Both the position numbers and the translations under genes were made by a program. A DNA stretch of 20,603 nt from JBOHNS01 sp050730835 (GTDB lineage: Bacteria > Patescibacteriota > Saccharimonadia > Saccharimonadales > UBA4665), in the NCBI GenBank assembly GCA_050730835.1, contig JBOHNS010000020.1, forward strand, positions 1-20,603. Reading direction: 5' to 3'. The notes below the pieces were generated by a model that was given only the letters and a program-made list of their open reading frames with translations, was not told where the DNA came from and ran no database searches. Each line of letters begins with the position of its first letter. Positions within the stretch are counted from its first letter, which is position 1. This document shows, piece after piece, positions 1 to 7,047 of the stretch.

Positions 1-155
1 TATTTCTCTTACTCCACACCCTTTACTAAATAACCGTGCGATAGTGTCACGATCCCGCCCTGTTAACTTGGTTGCTCCCATCCGTACATTCTACCTTTCC
101 GGTAGTGTTCGGATTCTAACGAGAACTCAGAAAAATGGCGACGGATGGCAAGAAA

Positions 156-164
156 TGCTATACT
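156..164 (+). promoter_or_regulatory. Extended -10 promoter of the membrane protein gene
   Basis: TGC followed by TATACT (-10 at 159-164) forms an extended -10 element. The ATG at 173 begins 8 nt after the box, so the expected start point is within a nucleotide or two of the ATG and the mRNA would be leaderless. No convincing -35 is visible, which an extended -10 does not require. Confidence 0.6.
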
Positions 165-172
165 GGCGGACA

Positions 173-904
173 ATGGCAAAAGCGAAAAATCCGGCGGCCA
201 AACGGCCGGCCCAACCGCAAACGCCGAGCTGGAATTTTGTGCGGCCGAGTTTGCAGCTGTGGCGCCAGCATTATTCCAGCCTGATTGTGCTGGTTTTGCT
301 GCCGCTGTTTGTGCTGCAGCTGGGCGAAACGCTGGCCCGTGGCCACGCGGCGGGCCGCCAATCCGTGTCGATTTTGTCGTTTAATTCTAATTTAACTTTG
401 GCCAGCAGCCTGATTATTATTATCGGCGCGCTGTGGACAATTATTAACGCGCCGGCCTTGTATTATTTATTAGTCCAGGCGGCCAAAGGCAAAAATCCAG
501 CGCTAGCGGCTTGTTACCGCTACGGATTGAAGCGGTTTTGGCGAATTTTGGGATTAAGAATTGCGGTTTTTGTGATTGTGGCTATCGGCTTTATTCTGCT
601 AATTGTGCCGGGCGTGATTTTGCTGAGGCGCTATTATTTGGCCAATTATTATTTAATCGACCAAGATTTGAGCATCGCCGAATCGATGCGAAAAAGCGCG
701 GATGAAAGTAAGCCGGTCAGCGGCTACGTTTATGGCACCATCGGTGTGACGCTGGTTTTCGCCCTGATCGCCGGAGTTGTCTCGTCCATTTTGGGCGCGG
801 CCGGAATTATCGGCACGCTGATTAGTTATGTTTATTTATTCGCTGCCGCGCTACGCTACCATGAAGTGGCACTTAAGCAACCATCAGCGGCGGTAAAAGC
901 TTAG
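173..904 (+). CDS. Multipass inner-membrane protein, DUF975/YciC-like
   Basis: A 243-aa membrane protein of unknown function. The frame is open from 44, but I choose the ATG at 173 because the residues before it are not protein-like and an extended -10 lies just 8 nt upstream. A short basic N-terminus (MAKAKNPAAKRP) precedes about five hydrophobic segments: one after YSSLIVLV, one around SLIIIIGALW, one around AVFVIVAIGFILLIVPG, and two near the C-terminus (GTIGVTLVFALIAG and the following stretch). The segment VPGVILLRRYYLANYYL followed by DQDLSIAESMRKS matches the style of DUF975/UPF0259-type proteins, where a PG-containing helix is followed by an amphipathic 'ALKKS' stretch. Such proteins are often linked to membrane or export functions, but no reaction is known. 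The 3' end overlaps the convergent rsmD by 21 bp. Family assignment is by motif style only. Confidence 0.75.
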   Translation: MAKAKNPAAKRPAQPQTPSWNFVRPSLQLWRQHYSSLIVLVLLPLFVLQLGETLARGHAAGRQSVSILSFNSNLTLASSLIIIIGALWTIINAPALYYLLVQAAKGKNPALAACYRYGLKRFWRILGLRIAVFVIVAIGFILLIVPGVILLRRYYLANYYLIDQDLSIAESMRKSADESKPVSGYVYGTIGVTLVFALIAGVVSSILGAAGIIGTLISYVYLFAAALRYHEVALKQPSAAVKA

Positions 905-1414
905 CTCGGCGTCGCCGTAGGTTTTGGAAGGTAGAAGTTGGAAGCTGGAAGTTGGCAAATGGAACATGGTTTTGGGCGGCAAAGATAAAATTATTAGGCC
1001 GGCGGGTTTGGCTCTGGCGGCAATTGTTGCTAGCAGATTATAACCCGGTTTGTCGTAGGGCGGATCGCACAGGATTATATCGAAAAAATCGTTGGGATGA
1101 GTTTTTAGCCAGGTGGCAGCTGAAGTTTTAGCTAGCTTGATTTGGGCTTGGAGTTGTAATTTGGCGATACTAGCGGCAATTACGTTGGCGGCGGCGCGAT
1201 CGTTTTCGATTATTTGGGCGCTAGCCGCGCCGCGGCTGATGGCTTCGAACGCTAGAGCGCCGCTGCCGCCGAAGGCGTCTAAAAAAGTTAAACCCGCAAT
1301 ATCGCCGAGCGCATTGAACAGTCCGCCGCGGGCTTTTTGGCTCATGGGGTGCGTGGCGCGGTTGTCTGGCGCCGCGAAAATCCGGCCGCCCAGAGCGCCG
1401 GCGATAATTCTCAC
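884..1414 (-). CDS. rsmD: 16S rRNA (guanine-966-N2) methyltransferase RsmD
   Basis: A class I SAM-dependent methyltransferase that modifies G966 of 16S rRNA during 30S assembly. The 176-aa length is close to the usual 180-200. The N-terminus MRIIAGALGGR is the family signature. The helix MSQKARGGLFNAL corresponds to the 'R..REalFN.L' motif. SAM motif I is FLDAFGGSGALAFEA (about 45-57), and the catalytic NPPY-type motif is DPPY at 117-120. The start is GTG at 1414, overlapping the TGA of the upstream gene by 4 nt (GTGA), which suggests translational coupling. Residues about 147-163 (KTMFHLPTSSFQLLPS) are encoded by a heptamer-repeat tract, an odd addition before the conserved C-terminal strand KTYGDAELSFYRR. 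The 3' end overlaps the convergent membrane protein gene by 21 bp. Confidence 0.9.
   Translation of the reverse strand: MRIIAGALGGRIFAAPDNRATHPMSQKARGGLFNALGDIAGLTFLDAFGGSGALAFEAISRGAASAQIIENDRAAANVIAASIAKLQLQAQIKLAKTSAATWLKTHPNDFFDIILCDPPYDKPGYNLLATIAARAKPAGLIILSLPPKTMFHLPTSSFQLLPSKTYGDAELSFYRR
925..973 (+). repeat. Heptamer tandem repeat A inside rsmD
   Basis: Read on the plus strand, seven consecutive 7-nt units begin TGG or TAG: TGGAAGG, TAGAAGT, TGGAAGC, TGGAAGT, TGGCAAA, TGGAACA, TGGTTTT. The 14-mer GTAGAAGTTGGAAG is shared exactly with locus B (2257-2270), and both tracts pass through GAAGTTGGC at their end. The tract is coding for rsmD on the minus strand. Confidence 0.8.
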
Positions 1415-2238
1415 GCCGAATTTTCGGCCAGGCCGGCGTCAATACAAGCGCAGTACCAGGCCAGCGCCACAGTTTTGATAATCGCCGGCATTAATTTTTG
1501 GTGAATCGTTTTCATGAGCTTTGGCGTCCAGCCCAAACGGTAAAAATCGTCATAAATTTTATAGCCGGCGATGAGCTGGGCTTGCTCATCGAAATATTGC
1601 GACAAGCCTTTTTTATAGGCCGCGGCAATTTCGCCAGAGCCAAGGCTCAGGTCGCGAAAACGCGCCGGACTAATAATCACGGCCAGCCCGTCTTCAAACA
1701 GCATATGCATAAAAAACAGGCCTTTATCGCCCCAAATTTGCCAGTTGTTGGCCAGCTGGCGGCTGAACGTGGCGCCCGGCATCAGCCATTTGTCCTTGAT
1801 GGAAGTGCGCTCATCTTTTTTCAGGCCGCTTACTTGGTGCAATTCTTGTTCGTAGGGATAATGATGCGCCGGCGTCAAACCGTCGACCAGGCCGTGCGCC
1901 AGCCAGGCCATTTCAAAGGCAGCACGGGTTTTATCGCCGGATTTTAGGGCTTTAATCAGGCTGGTTTTTTGATCTTCGAGCACCTGCAGGATTTGGTCGT
2001 CGGCCGGGTCGTAGGGGTCGTAAAAGTGCCACAATTCGTCCTCGGCTGGACTTTTGCGTTTGATGCCATCCGGCCCGTCCAGACCTTCGAAGCGGATAAT
2101 TTGGTTGATGCCCGGCAACTTGGCTGTTGCGACGTCTAGCGGCATCAGCAGCCGAAAAGCCAGGCGGTCAATTTTTTGGTGCACGCCGAAGTGGGCGTCA
2201 AATTTTTTGAGCGGTTTGAGGGTTGTGCCGGAATACAT
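1411..2238 (-). CDS. Putative PLC/P1-nuclease-like metal-dependent hydrolase
   Basis: A 275-aa protein that I cannot name securely. It is mostly helical with conserved-looking metal ligands: H16 and H20 in DAHFGVHQKID, ELWHFYDPYDP (about 68-78), and the helix WLAHGLVDGLTPAHHYPYEQE (about 113-133). The H-x3-D-x5-HH spacing resembles the HxxxD/H pattern of zinc-dependent phospholipase C and S1/P1 nucleases. Several further His, Asp and Glu residues follow. There is no signal peptide, which is atypical for secreted PLC, so an intracellular substrate is possible. The start ATG at 2238 has GAGG 7 nt upstream as a Shine-Dalgarno. The gene lies between recG and rsmD, all codirectional, and its stop overlaps the rsmD GTG, so it is probably cotranscribed with rsmD. 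The family link is inference from motif spacing. Confidence 0.6.
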   Translation of the reverse strand: MYSGTTLKPLKKFDAHFGVHQKIDRLAFRLLMPLDVATAKLPGINQIIRFEGLDGPDGIKRKSPAEDELWHFYDPYDPADDQILQVLEDQKTSLIKALKSGDKTRAAFEMAWLAHGLVDGLTPAHHYPYEQELHQVSGLKKDERTSIKDKWLMPGATFSRQLANNWQIWGDKGLFFMHMLFEDGLAVIISPARFRDLSLGSGEIAAAYKKGLSQYFDEQAQLIAGYKIYDDFYRLGWTPKLMKTIHQKLMPAIIKTVALAWYCACIDAGLAENSA

Positions 2239-2257
2239 CAGCCAGCCTCGCTCGCTG

Positions 2258-2356
2258 TAGAAGTTGGAAGTTGGAAGTTGGAAGTTGGCCTAACAACTAA
2301 ATTCCATATTCTATATTCTATATTCCACATTCTAAATTCCATATTCCATATTCTAA
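2258..2356. repeat. Inverted heptamer element B between recG and the PLC-like gene
   Basis: Left arm 2258-2288: TAGAAGT, three copies of TGGAAGT, then TGG. Right arm 2301-2356: eight consecutive 7-mers of the form ATTCYAN (ATTCCAT, ATTCTAT, ATTCTAT, ATTCCAC, ATTCTAA, ATTCCAT, ATTCCAT, ATTCTAA). On the minus strand these read T[GA]GAATN, so both arms carry a TRGAA heptamer in opposite orientation. The two arms are 12 nt apart. The right arm contains the recG stop codon (TAG, 2353-2355). The arms pair only imperfectly. Confidence 0.85.
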
Positions 2357-4389
2357 TTCAAGTTGGTAACGCTCCGCAGCCGGTTTATGTTTTGGGCTAG
2401 CTGATTATATTTTAGCAGATTTTCGTGCCCGGCCACGAATTTTATAGCGCTGTTTCTGGCCGCGGCGATTAATTTGGCATCACTAAGTTTGGCGACGCTT
2501 AGGTCCAGCTGGCCGTGCTGCAAGGCGCCGTAAATCGCGCCCGGGCCGCGCAATTCCAGGTCATACTCGGCTAGCTTAAAACCATCATCGCTAGTTTCTA
2601 GTGCGCGTAAGCGCCGACTAGGCGCGCTAGAATCACTGGTCATTAAATAGCAAAAGCTTTTATGTTGTCCGCGCCCCACGCGCCCGCGCAATTGGTGGAT
2701 TTGCGCTAAGCCAAACCTTTCGGCGGCTTCTACTAACATGATGCTAGCATTTGGCACGTCCACGCCGACTTCTATCACGGTCGTGGTAACTAAAATGTCG
2801 AATTCATGGTTAACGAATTTTTGCATCACTTGGTTTTTGTCAGCTGGTTTTAACTTGCCGTGCAACAAGCCGATTTTGAATTGTTTAAAATCTTTTTTGG
2901 TGAATTGTTCATATATTTTTTCGGCAGAATTAGCATCTAAAATGCTAGAATCCGAAATTAGCGGGCAAACCACAAACATTTGGCGGCCGGCCGATAATTC
3001 CTGTTTGATAGCCGCGTTCAATTGTGCCCGCGAATTGGGCGAGCAAATTTTCGTCGTGATTGCTTGCCGGCCGGGCGGTTTGCTATCAAGAATTGAAATA
3101 TCCAGTTCGCCGAATAAGGTTAGCGCCAAGCTGCGCGGAATCGGCGTAGCGGTCAAACTCAAAACGTGCGGCATGTGGCCGGCTTTGGCCATTAAGGCCT
3201 TGCGCTGCTCGACGCCAAAGCGATGCTGCTCGTCGATAATGATTAATTCTAGATTATGGACGTCGACTTTTTCCTGAATTAGCGCGTGCGTGCCGACGAT
3301 AAATTGGATTTGGCCGGAATTAATGTTTTTATGGGCTGCGGTTTTTTGTTGCGGTTTAAGGCCGCCGACAAGCAAGCCGACTTTGTCGGCTAGCCCGAGC
3401 GGTTTTAATAATTCGTATAAAGTTTCGGCATGCTGGCGCGCCAGAATTTCGGTCGGCGCCATCAGCGCAACCTGGTGACCATTATTTATAACCATTAACG
3501 CCGCCATGGCCGCGACGGCAGTTTTGCCAGAGCCGACATCGCCTTCGATTAAACGGTTCATCGGCTGCGTCTTTTGCATGTCCTGATAAATTTGCCAAGC
3601 CGATTTTCTTTGGGCGTCGGTTAATTGGAATGGCAAATTTTTTACGAAATCTTTTGCGACTTTTTCTATAAACGGCACGGCTGGCGATTTTTCGGTTTTG
3701 AGTTCTTGCTTATTTAATAGGCTGGCGAGACTTAATTCGAAAACTTCTTCGAAGCCTAGGCGTTTTTGGGCTTCGGCTAGCTTAGCGCTGGAAGCCGGAA
3801 AATGCATGTTTGCTATGGCGTCAGCTCTAGCAATTAATTTTTGGTCTTTGATGAGCCAGCTTGGCAAAGTTTCTTGGGTCGAGCGGATTAGCGGCAAACA
3901 TTGGCGGATTAATCGTCGAATTTGCTGGCTGGTTAAGCCTTTTGTTTGTCGATAAACCGGCACGATTCTAGCGGTATTGATTGGGAAATCACTGGCTAGT
4001 TCGACGCTAGGATTCATGATGGCGTAACGCTGGCGGCTTAGTTCGAATTGCCCGGAAATATAATAATCGACGCCGGATTTTAGCGCCTGCGCGCGGTACG
4101 GCTGGTTGAACCAAATCAAGCGCACGCTGGAAGAATCGTCGCTGGCCACGGCTTCCGTGATGTGCAAACCGCGGCGCACGTAGCGGCCATTAGCTTGCTT
4201 AATTTTCGCTTTAATCGTAACTGTGCCCGGCCGGATTTTGGCAACCGCCGAAATATTAGAATAATCTTCATAGCGCCTGGGATAAAAATCAATCAAATCA
4301 GAAATTTTAAACAGACCAAGCAAAGCTAATTTTTTACTCAGCGCTTCGCCCACGCTCTTTAAATCCGTTAGCGAACTATCGCTAGTCAT
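2353..4389 (-). CDS. recG: ATP-dependent DNA helicase RecG
   Basis: A superfamily 2 double-strand DNA translocase that regresses stalled forks and processes branched recombination and repair intermediates. The 678-aa length matches the family (about 690). An N-terminal helix-hairpin-helix-like start (LKSVGEALSKKLALLGL) is followed by the OB-fold wedge domain (about 50-135), Walker A GDVGSGKT (283-290), motif II DEQH (386-389), motif III TATPIPRSLALTLFGELD, motif V TTVIEVGVDVPNA and motif VI QLRGRVGRGQHKS. The RecG C-terminal region AEYDLELRGPGAIYG is intact. The ATG at 4389 sits 8 nt behind a TATAAT box, suggesting leaderless expression. The last codons and the stop run into heptamer element B. 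It heads the recG, PLC-like, rsmD group. Confidence 0.97.
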   Translation of the reverse strand: MTSDSSLTDLKSVGEALSKKLALLGLFKISDLIDFYPRRYEDYSNISAVAKIRPGTVTIKAKIKQANGRYVRRGLHITEAVASDDSSSVRLIWFNQPYRAQALKSGVDYYISGQFELSRQRYAIMNPSVELASDFPINTARIVPVYRQTKGLTSQQIRRLIRQCLPLIRSTQETLPSWLIKDQKLIARADAIANMHFPASSAKLAEAQKRLGFEEVFELSLASLLNKQELKTEKSPAVPFIEKVAKDFVKNLPFQLTDAQRKSAWQIYQDMQKTQPMNRLIEGDVGSGKTAVAAMAALMVINNGHQVALMAPTEILARQHAETLYELLKPLGLADKVGLLVGGLKPQQKTAAHKNINSGQIQFIVGTHALIQEKVDVHNLELIIIDEQHRFGVEQRKALMAKAGHMPHVLSLTATPIPRSLALTLFGELDISILDSKPPGRQAITTKICSPNSRAQLNAAIKQELSAGRQMFVVCPLISDSSILDANSAEKIYEQFTKKDFKQFKIGLLHGKLKPADKNQVMQKFVNHEFDILVTTTVIEVGVDVPNASIMLVEAAERFGLAQIHQLRGRVGRGQHKSFCYLMTSDSSAPSRRLRALETSDDGFKLAEYDLELRGPGAIYGALQHGQLDLSVAKLSDAKLIAAARNSAIKFVAGHENLLKYNQLAQNINRLRSVTNLN

Positions 4390-4397
4390 AGTTTTTT

Positions 4398-4403
4398 ATT
4401 ATA
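4398..4403 (-). promoter_or_regulatory. -10 box of recG
   Basis: On the minus strand a perfect TATAAT lies 8 nt before the recG ATG (4389). No clear -35 is visible. Transcription would begin at or next to the start codon. Confidence 0.6.
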
Positions 4404-4523
4404 GGCTAGTCGGCTGTAAAAGTTATTAAAGATTATGATTGACTATGCTTAACTCGTGCCTTATTGGAATAGGGATTCGGCGCGGTAGCTGTGCAGATGT
4501 TTGCGCGATGTTCAATGCCAACC

Positions 4524-4835
4524 CTATTGGCCCGCATGGTTAGCGGCTTCTACTTTATCAACGACCAACTCTGGAGACATGCCGTCGCGCTGCAGTTGGC
4601 AAGTCTGCTCTCGCTGCAACATAGCAATTAATTGGCTGCGCATTTCACCGGGCATACCAGGCATAATGTCTAATTCTGCAATAGTCCGGACATGCTGGTA
4701 GCGCCGATTCAGATTATCATAGTCTTCAATCAGTTCCGCCATGGCCGGACACTTGCGGCACGGCTCGGGCACGTCAAGCGGCGCTATTGCCAGCCCAGTA
4801 TCATCAAAACCGGAAATATTCTCGGGATACCCCAT
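4524..4835 (-). CDS. Hypothetical 103-aa CxxC protein
   Basis: I do not recognise this gene. It encodes 103 residues, acidic and mostly helical, with a CxxC (PCRKCP, C27 and C30) followed by a helical segment (MAELIEDYDNLNRRYQHV), a P-rich turn (DIMPGMPGE) and a second helix containing one more Cys (TCQLQ). Too few ligands are visible to call a zinc finger. There is no signal peptide or membrane segment. It lies 44 nt downstream of the methyltransferase gene on the same strand. A-T rich sequence with TATTAT and TATAAA lies directly before the ATG, so it may have its own promoter, but no spacing is ideal. The coding assignment rests on an uninterrupted frame with plausible composition and on the absence of a better frame. 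Confidence 0.55.
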   Translation of the reverse strand: MGYPENISGFDDTGLAIAPLDVPEPCRKCPAMAELIEDYDNLNRRYQHVRTIAELDIMPGMPGEMRSQLIAMLQREQTCQLQRDGMSPELVVDKVEAANHAGQ

Positions 4836-4879
4836 AATTTTTATAATAATATCATTTAATAATTATTGCCGCAAGATTA

Positions 4880-5668
4880 TTATGAAGTGGATTTTTGGGC
4901 TTGTTTGACCAGAAAAAAGATGCTGGGACCGAAGAAGCTTTTGGCTAGCTTTGGTTGCAAAATTCCTTCTACCGCTAGCATCATGTTTTTGGGCATGACC
5001 TTTTTTAGGCCTTGGCTTCTTAAATTAGAGACTGACAGGATGCGTTCTACGTGCAAGTCGGCTTTCTCTAGCTGCTTGATGACCGTGTAGGGATTGTGGT
5101 TGACGAACGGGATTTCGTCTTCGCGGCGGTTAATTCGTGAGCGGATGTCGACTGGTTGTTTGGGCATGGGCTGGCCTTTTAGTTTGTGCTTTAGGCGGTT
5201 TACGCCGTGCATATAATTGGCTACTTCTATGATTGCTACTCCGTCATCGGACAAGACGCGCTGGATTTCGGCGAATTCCGGCGCTGGATCGGGCAAGTGG
5301 TGCATGACGCGGATCATGGTTACAAGATCGATCGAGCCGTCTTTGAATTTCAGGTCGTCGGCCTGCATTAGCAAGCGGTCGATTTCTTTATAGCCTTCCA
5401 GGAATTCGCGGGCGATGTCGAGCTGCTGCTGGCTGGGTTCGACCAAACTGACGCGCCGGGCATAATTTAGTAATAAAATACATAACCGGCCGTAGCCGCC
5501 GCCAATGTCGGCGGCGTGGCAGAATTTTTGGCCGTCTAATAAACGTTTGATGGCCATAATTTCGGCCTGGTTTTCGTAGTCGCGCCCCTGCCAATATTTT
5601 AGATAATTGTGCTCGGGGTCATTATATTGGTCGGCGCGGCGCGGCGCGGTTGCGGTTGATTTATCCAT
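4880..5668 (-). CDS. Class I SAM-dependent methyltransferase
   Basis: A 262-aa methyltransferase of the UbiE/COQ5-like Methyltransf_11 type; substrate unknown. SAM-binding motif I is AADIGGGYGRL (about 53-63), the acidic end of strand 2 is LVEPS, motif II/III lies in ADDLKFKDGSIDLVTMIRVMHHLPD, and the post-motif strand is GVAIIEVANY. The C-terminal third is basic (LKHKLKGQPMPKQPVDIRSR, then NHNPYTVIKQLEKA) and ends with a hydrophobic patch SFFGPSIFFLVK, which could place it near membranes or lipids. It follows tyrS by only 21 nt and is probably cotranscribed. The pre-ATG sequence TAAATGAAGTTTT is not a convincing Shine-Dalgarno. Confidence 0.85.
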   Translation of the reverse strand: MDKSTATAPRRADQYNDPEHNYLKYWQGRDYENQAEIMAIKRLLDGQKFCHAADIGGGYGRLCILLLNYARRVSLVEPSQQQLDIAREFLEGYKEIDRLLMQADDLKFKDGSIDLVTMIRVMHHLPDPAPEFAEIQRVLSDDGVAIIEVANYMHGVNRLKHKLKGQPMPKQPVDIRSRINRREDEIPFVNHNPYTVIKQLEKADLHVERILSVSNLRSQGLKKVMPKNMMLAVEGILQPKLAKSFFGPSIFFLVKQAQKSTS

Positions 5669-5689
5669 AAAACTTCATTTAGCTTAAAC

Positions 5690-6916
5690 TTATTTTTCGA
5701 TGATGGCAAAATTATTTTTACCGCATCTTAGCAAATTATCGCCCGGGCGAAAATCGATTTTGTCGCCGGGCACGACTTTTTGATTATTGATATTAACGGC
5801 GCCGGATTTGATCAGTCGCACGGCCGCGCTGTTAGACGCCGCCAGGCCGGCGCCGACCATCGTAGCAGCCAAGTCGCTATCGGCTTTGATAACTTTTAAT
5901 TCGTTTTTTAAGATTTCGATTTCGTTTGTTGCTAGTTCTAGAAAGTTGGCGTCGCCGAATAAAACTTGGCTGGCCTTTTGGACAGAATCGGTTTGAGCTT
6001 GGCCGTGAACCAATTTGGTAACTTCATAGGCCAAGGTTTTTTGGGCTTTGCGGGCGCCGCGGTTGGCCTTAAATTCGGCCATGACTTTTTCGATTGCTGG
6101 CTTATCTAGTAACGTATAAATTTTTAGGTAATCTGCTACGCCGGCATCATCAAGATTAAGCCAAAACTGGTAAAATTTGTAGACGCTGGTTTTGCCCGAG
6201 TCCAGCCAAATGGCGCCATCTTCGCTTTTGCCGAATTTGACGCCAGTGGTTTTGTTGACGACTAGCGGCGCGGACCAGACGTGAGTTTCTTGGTCGGTTA
6301 AACGGCGGATTAAATCGACGCCGGCGACAGAATTGCCCCATTGGTCGGCCCCGCAGACTTGCAGCGTAACATTATGTTCTTTATTAAGATGCAAAAAATC
6401 GTAGGCTTGAATTAATGAATAGCTGAATTCGGCGTAGCTCAAGCCGGCGCCATCTTCGGCTAGCCGGGTTTGCACGAATTCGCGGGCTAGCATTTGGCGC
6501 ATCGGCACGTGCTGGCCGACGTCGCGCAAAAATTCCAAATAATTGATAGTCTTAAACCAGTCATAATTATCGACGATTTCGAAATTCTGGCCTTCAAAAA
6601 TTTTCCGGTATTGAGCGGCGATGGCGTGCTTATTTTTGGCAATTTCGTCTAGGCTTTTCGGGTTGCGTGCTTGGGCTTTACCGTCCGGGTCGCCAATCAT
6701 GCCGGTGGCGCCACCGACTAATAAAAACGCTTTGTGGCCGTGCCGGATAAAATGTTTGACCATCATGGCGGCCGCAAAATTGCCAATCGTCATAGAATCG
6801 GCGCTAGGATCGACGCCCCAATAAAAGCTAATGGCAGCGCCGTCCAAAACCTTAATGTCTTGATAAGTGGTTTGGTTTAAAAAACCGCGCTCAGCCAGCT
6901 CTTCGGACAATGTCAT
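5690..6916 (-). CDS. tyrS: Tyrosyl-tRNA synthetase
   Basis: Class Ic aminoacyl-tRNA synthetase that charges tRNA-Tyr in the cytoplasm. The 408-aa length is normal for the bacterial TyrS type. The Rossmann core begins with FYWGVDPSADSMTIGNFAAA, where TIGN replaces the usual HIGH/HIGN signature. VGGATGMIGDPDGK is the typical following loop. Tyrosine-site residues appear in YAEFSYSLIQAYDFLHL and QVCGADQWGNSVAGVDLIRR. The KMSKS loop is KFGKSEDG, typical of bacterial TyrRS. The C-terminal S4-like RNA-binding domain is present (AAVRLIKSGAVNINNQKV, then GDNLLRCGKNNFAII). The ATG at 6916 lies 7 nt after TATAAT, so there is no room for a T-box or other leader control. It is divergent from the PBP gene, with 131 bp between them. 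Confidence 0.97.
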   Translation of the reverse strand: MTLSEELAERGFLNQTTYQDIKVLDGAAISFYWGVDPSADSMTIGNFAAAMMVKHFIRHGHKAFLLVGGATGMIGDPDGKAQARNPKSLDEIAKNKHAIAAQYRKIFEGQNFEIVDNYDWFKTINYLEFLRDVGQHVPMRQMLAREFVQTRLAEDGAGLSYAEFSYSLIQAYDFLHLNKEHNVTLQVCGADQWGNSVAGVDLIRRLTDQETHVWSAPLVVNKTTGVKFGKSEDGAIWLDSGKTSVYKFYQFWLNLDDAGVADYLKIYTLLDKPAIEKVMAEFKANRGARKAQKTLAYEVTKLVHGQAQTDSVQKASQVLFGDANFLELATNEIEILKNELKVIKADSDLAATMVGAGLAASNSAAVRLIKSGAVNINNQKVVPGDKIDFRPGDNLLRCGKNNFAIIEK

Positions 6917-6923
6917 AAGGCTA

Positions 6924-6929
6924 ATTATA
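6924..6929 (-). promoter_or_regulatory. -10 box of tyrS
   Basis: A perfect TATAAT on the minus strand is followed by a 7-nt spacer (TAGCCTT) and the tyrS ATG. This predicts a start point at or beside the A of ATG. No strong -35 is visible. Confidence 0.65.
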
Positions 6930-7002
6930 AACTAGCTTGGGCGGATTCTGAAAGACAGCTTAAAATCGCCCCCAAAAAACGTAGTTGGAGCGCACCAATG
7001 TT

Positions 7003-7011
7003 TGCTATAAT
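7003..7011 (+). promoter_or_regulatory. Extended -10 promoter of the PBP gene
   Basis: TGC followed by TATAAT (7006-7011) is a consensus extended -10. The start point is expected near 7018, giving a leader of about 30 nt before the ATG at 7048. A GGAG at 7030-7033 is 14 nt from the ATG, long for a Shine-Dalgarno. An in-frame TAA at 7039-7041 rules out an earlier start. Confidence 0.65.
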
Positions 7012-7047
7012 AAGCATTATCAACGATACGGAGACAATTAAAGCGCC

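Noticed and set aside
1..172. Possible RNA gene or end of a gene at the left edge
   Set aside because: I looked for tRNA arms and for a continuing reading frame and found neither. The stretch holds only the extended -10 at its right end.
44..172. 43-residue N-terminal extension of the first membrane protein
   Set aside because: No promoter or Shine-Dalgarno serves the ATG at 44; the sequence lacks membrane-protein character; and the -10 at 159-164 points to the ATG at 173.
1498..1947. 149-aa plus-strand frame opposite the PLC-like gene
   Set aside because: Shadow of the minus-strand gene, which has a Shine-Dalgarno, conserved motifs and start/stop coupling.
2258..2356. Possible CRISPR array
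   Set aside because: Units are 7 nt with no spacers, arms are inverted, and no cas genes are present.
4440..4530. AATAGGG/CCCTATT pair as a terminator between the 103-aa gene and recG
   Set aside because: The arms are about 45 nt apart with no stable intermediate stem and no U-tract.
5669..7047. T-box or other leader control of tyrS
   Set aside because: The -10 box is 7 nt from the ATG, so there is no leader in which a T-box could form.
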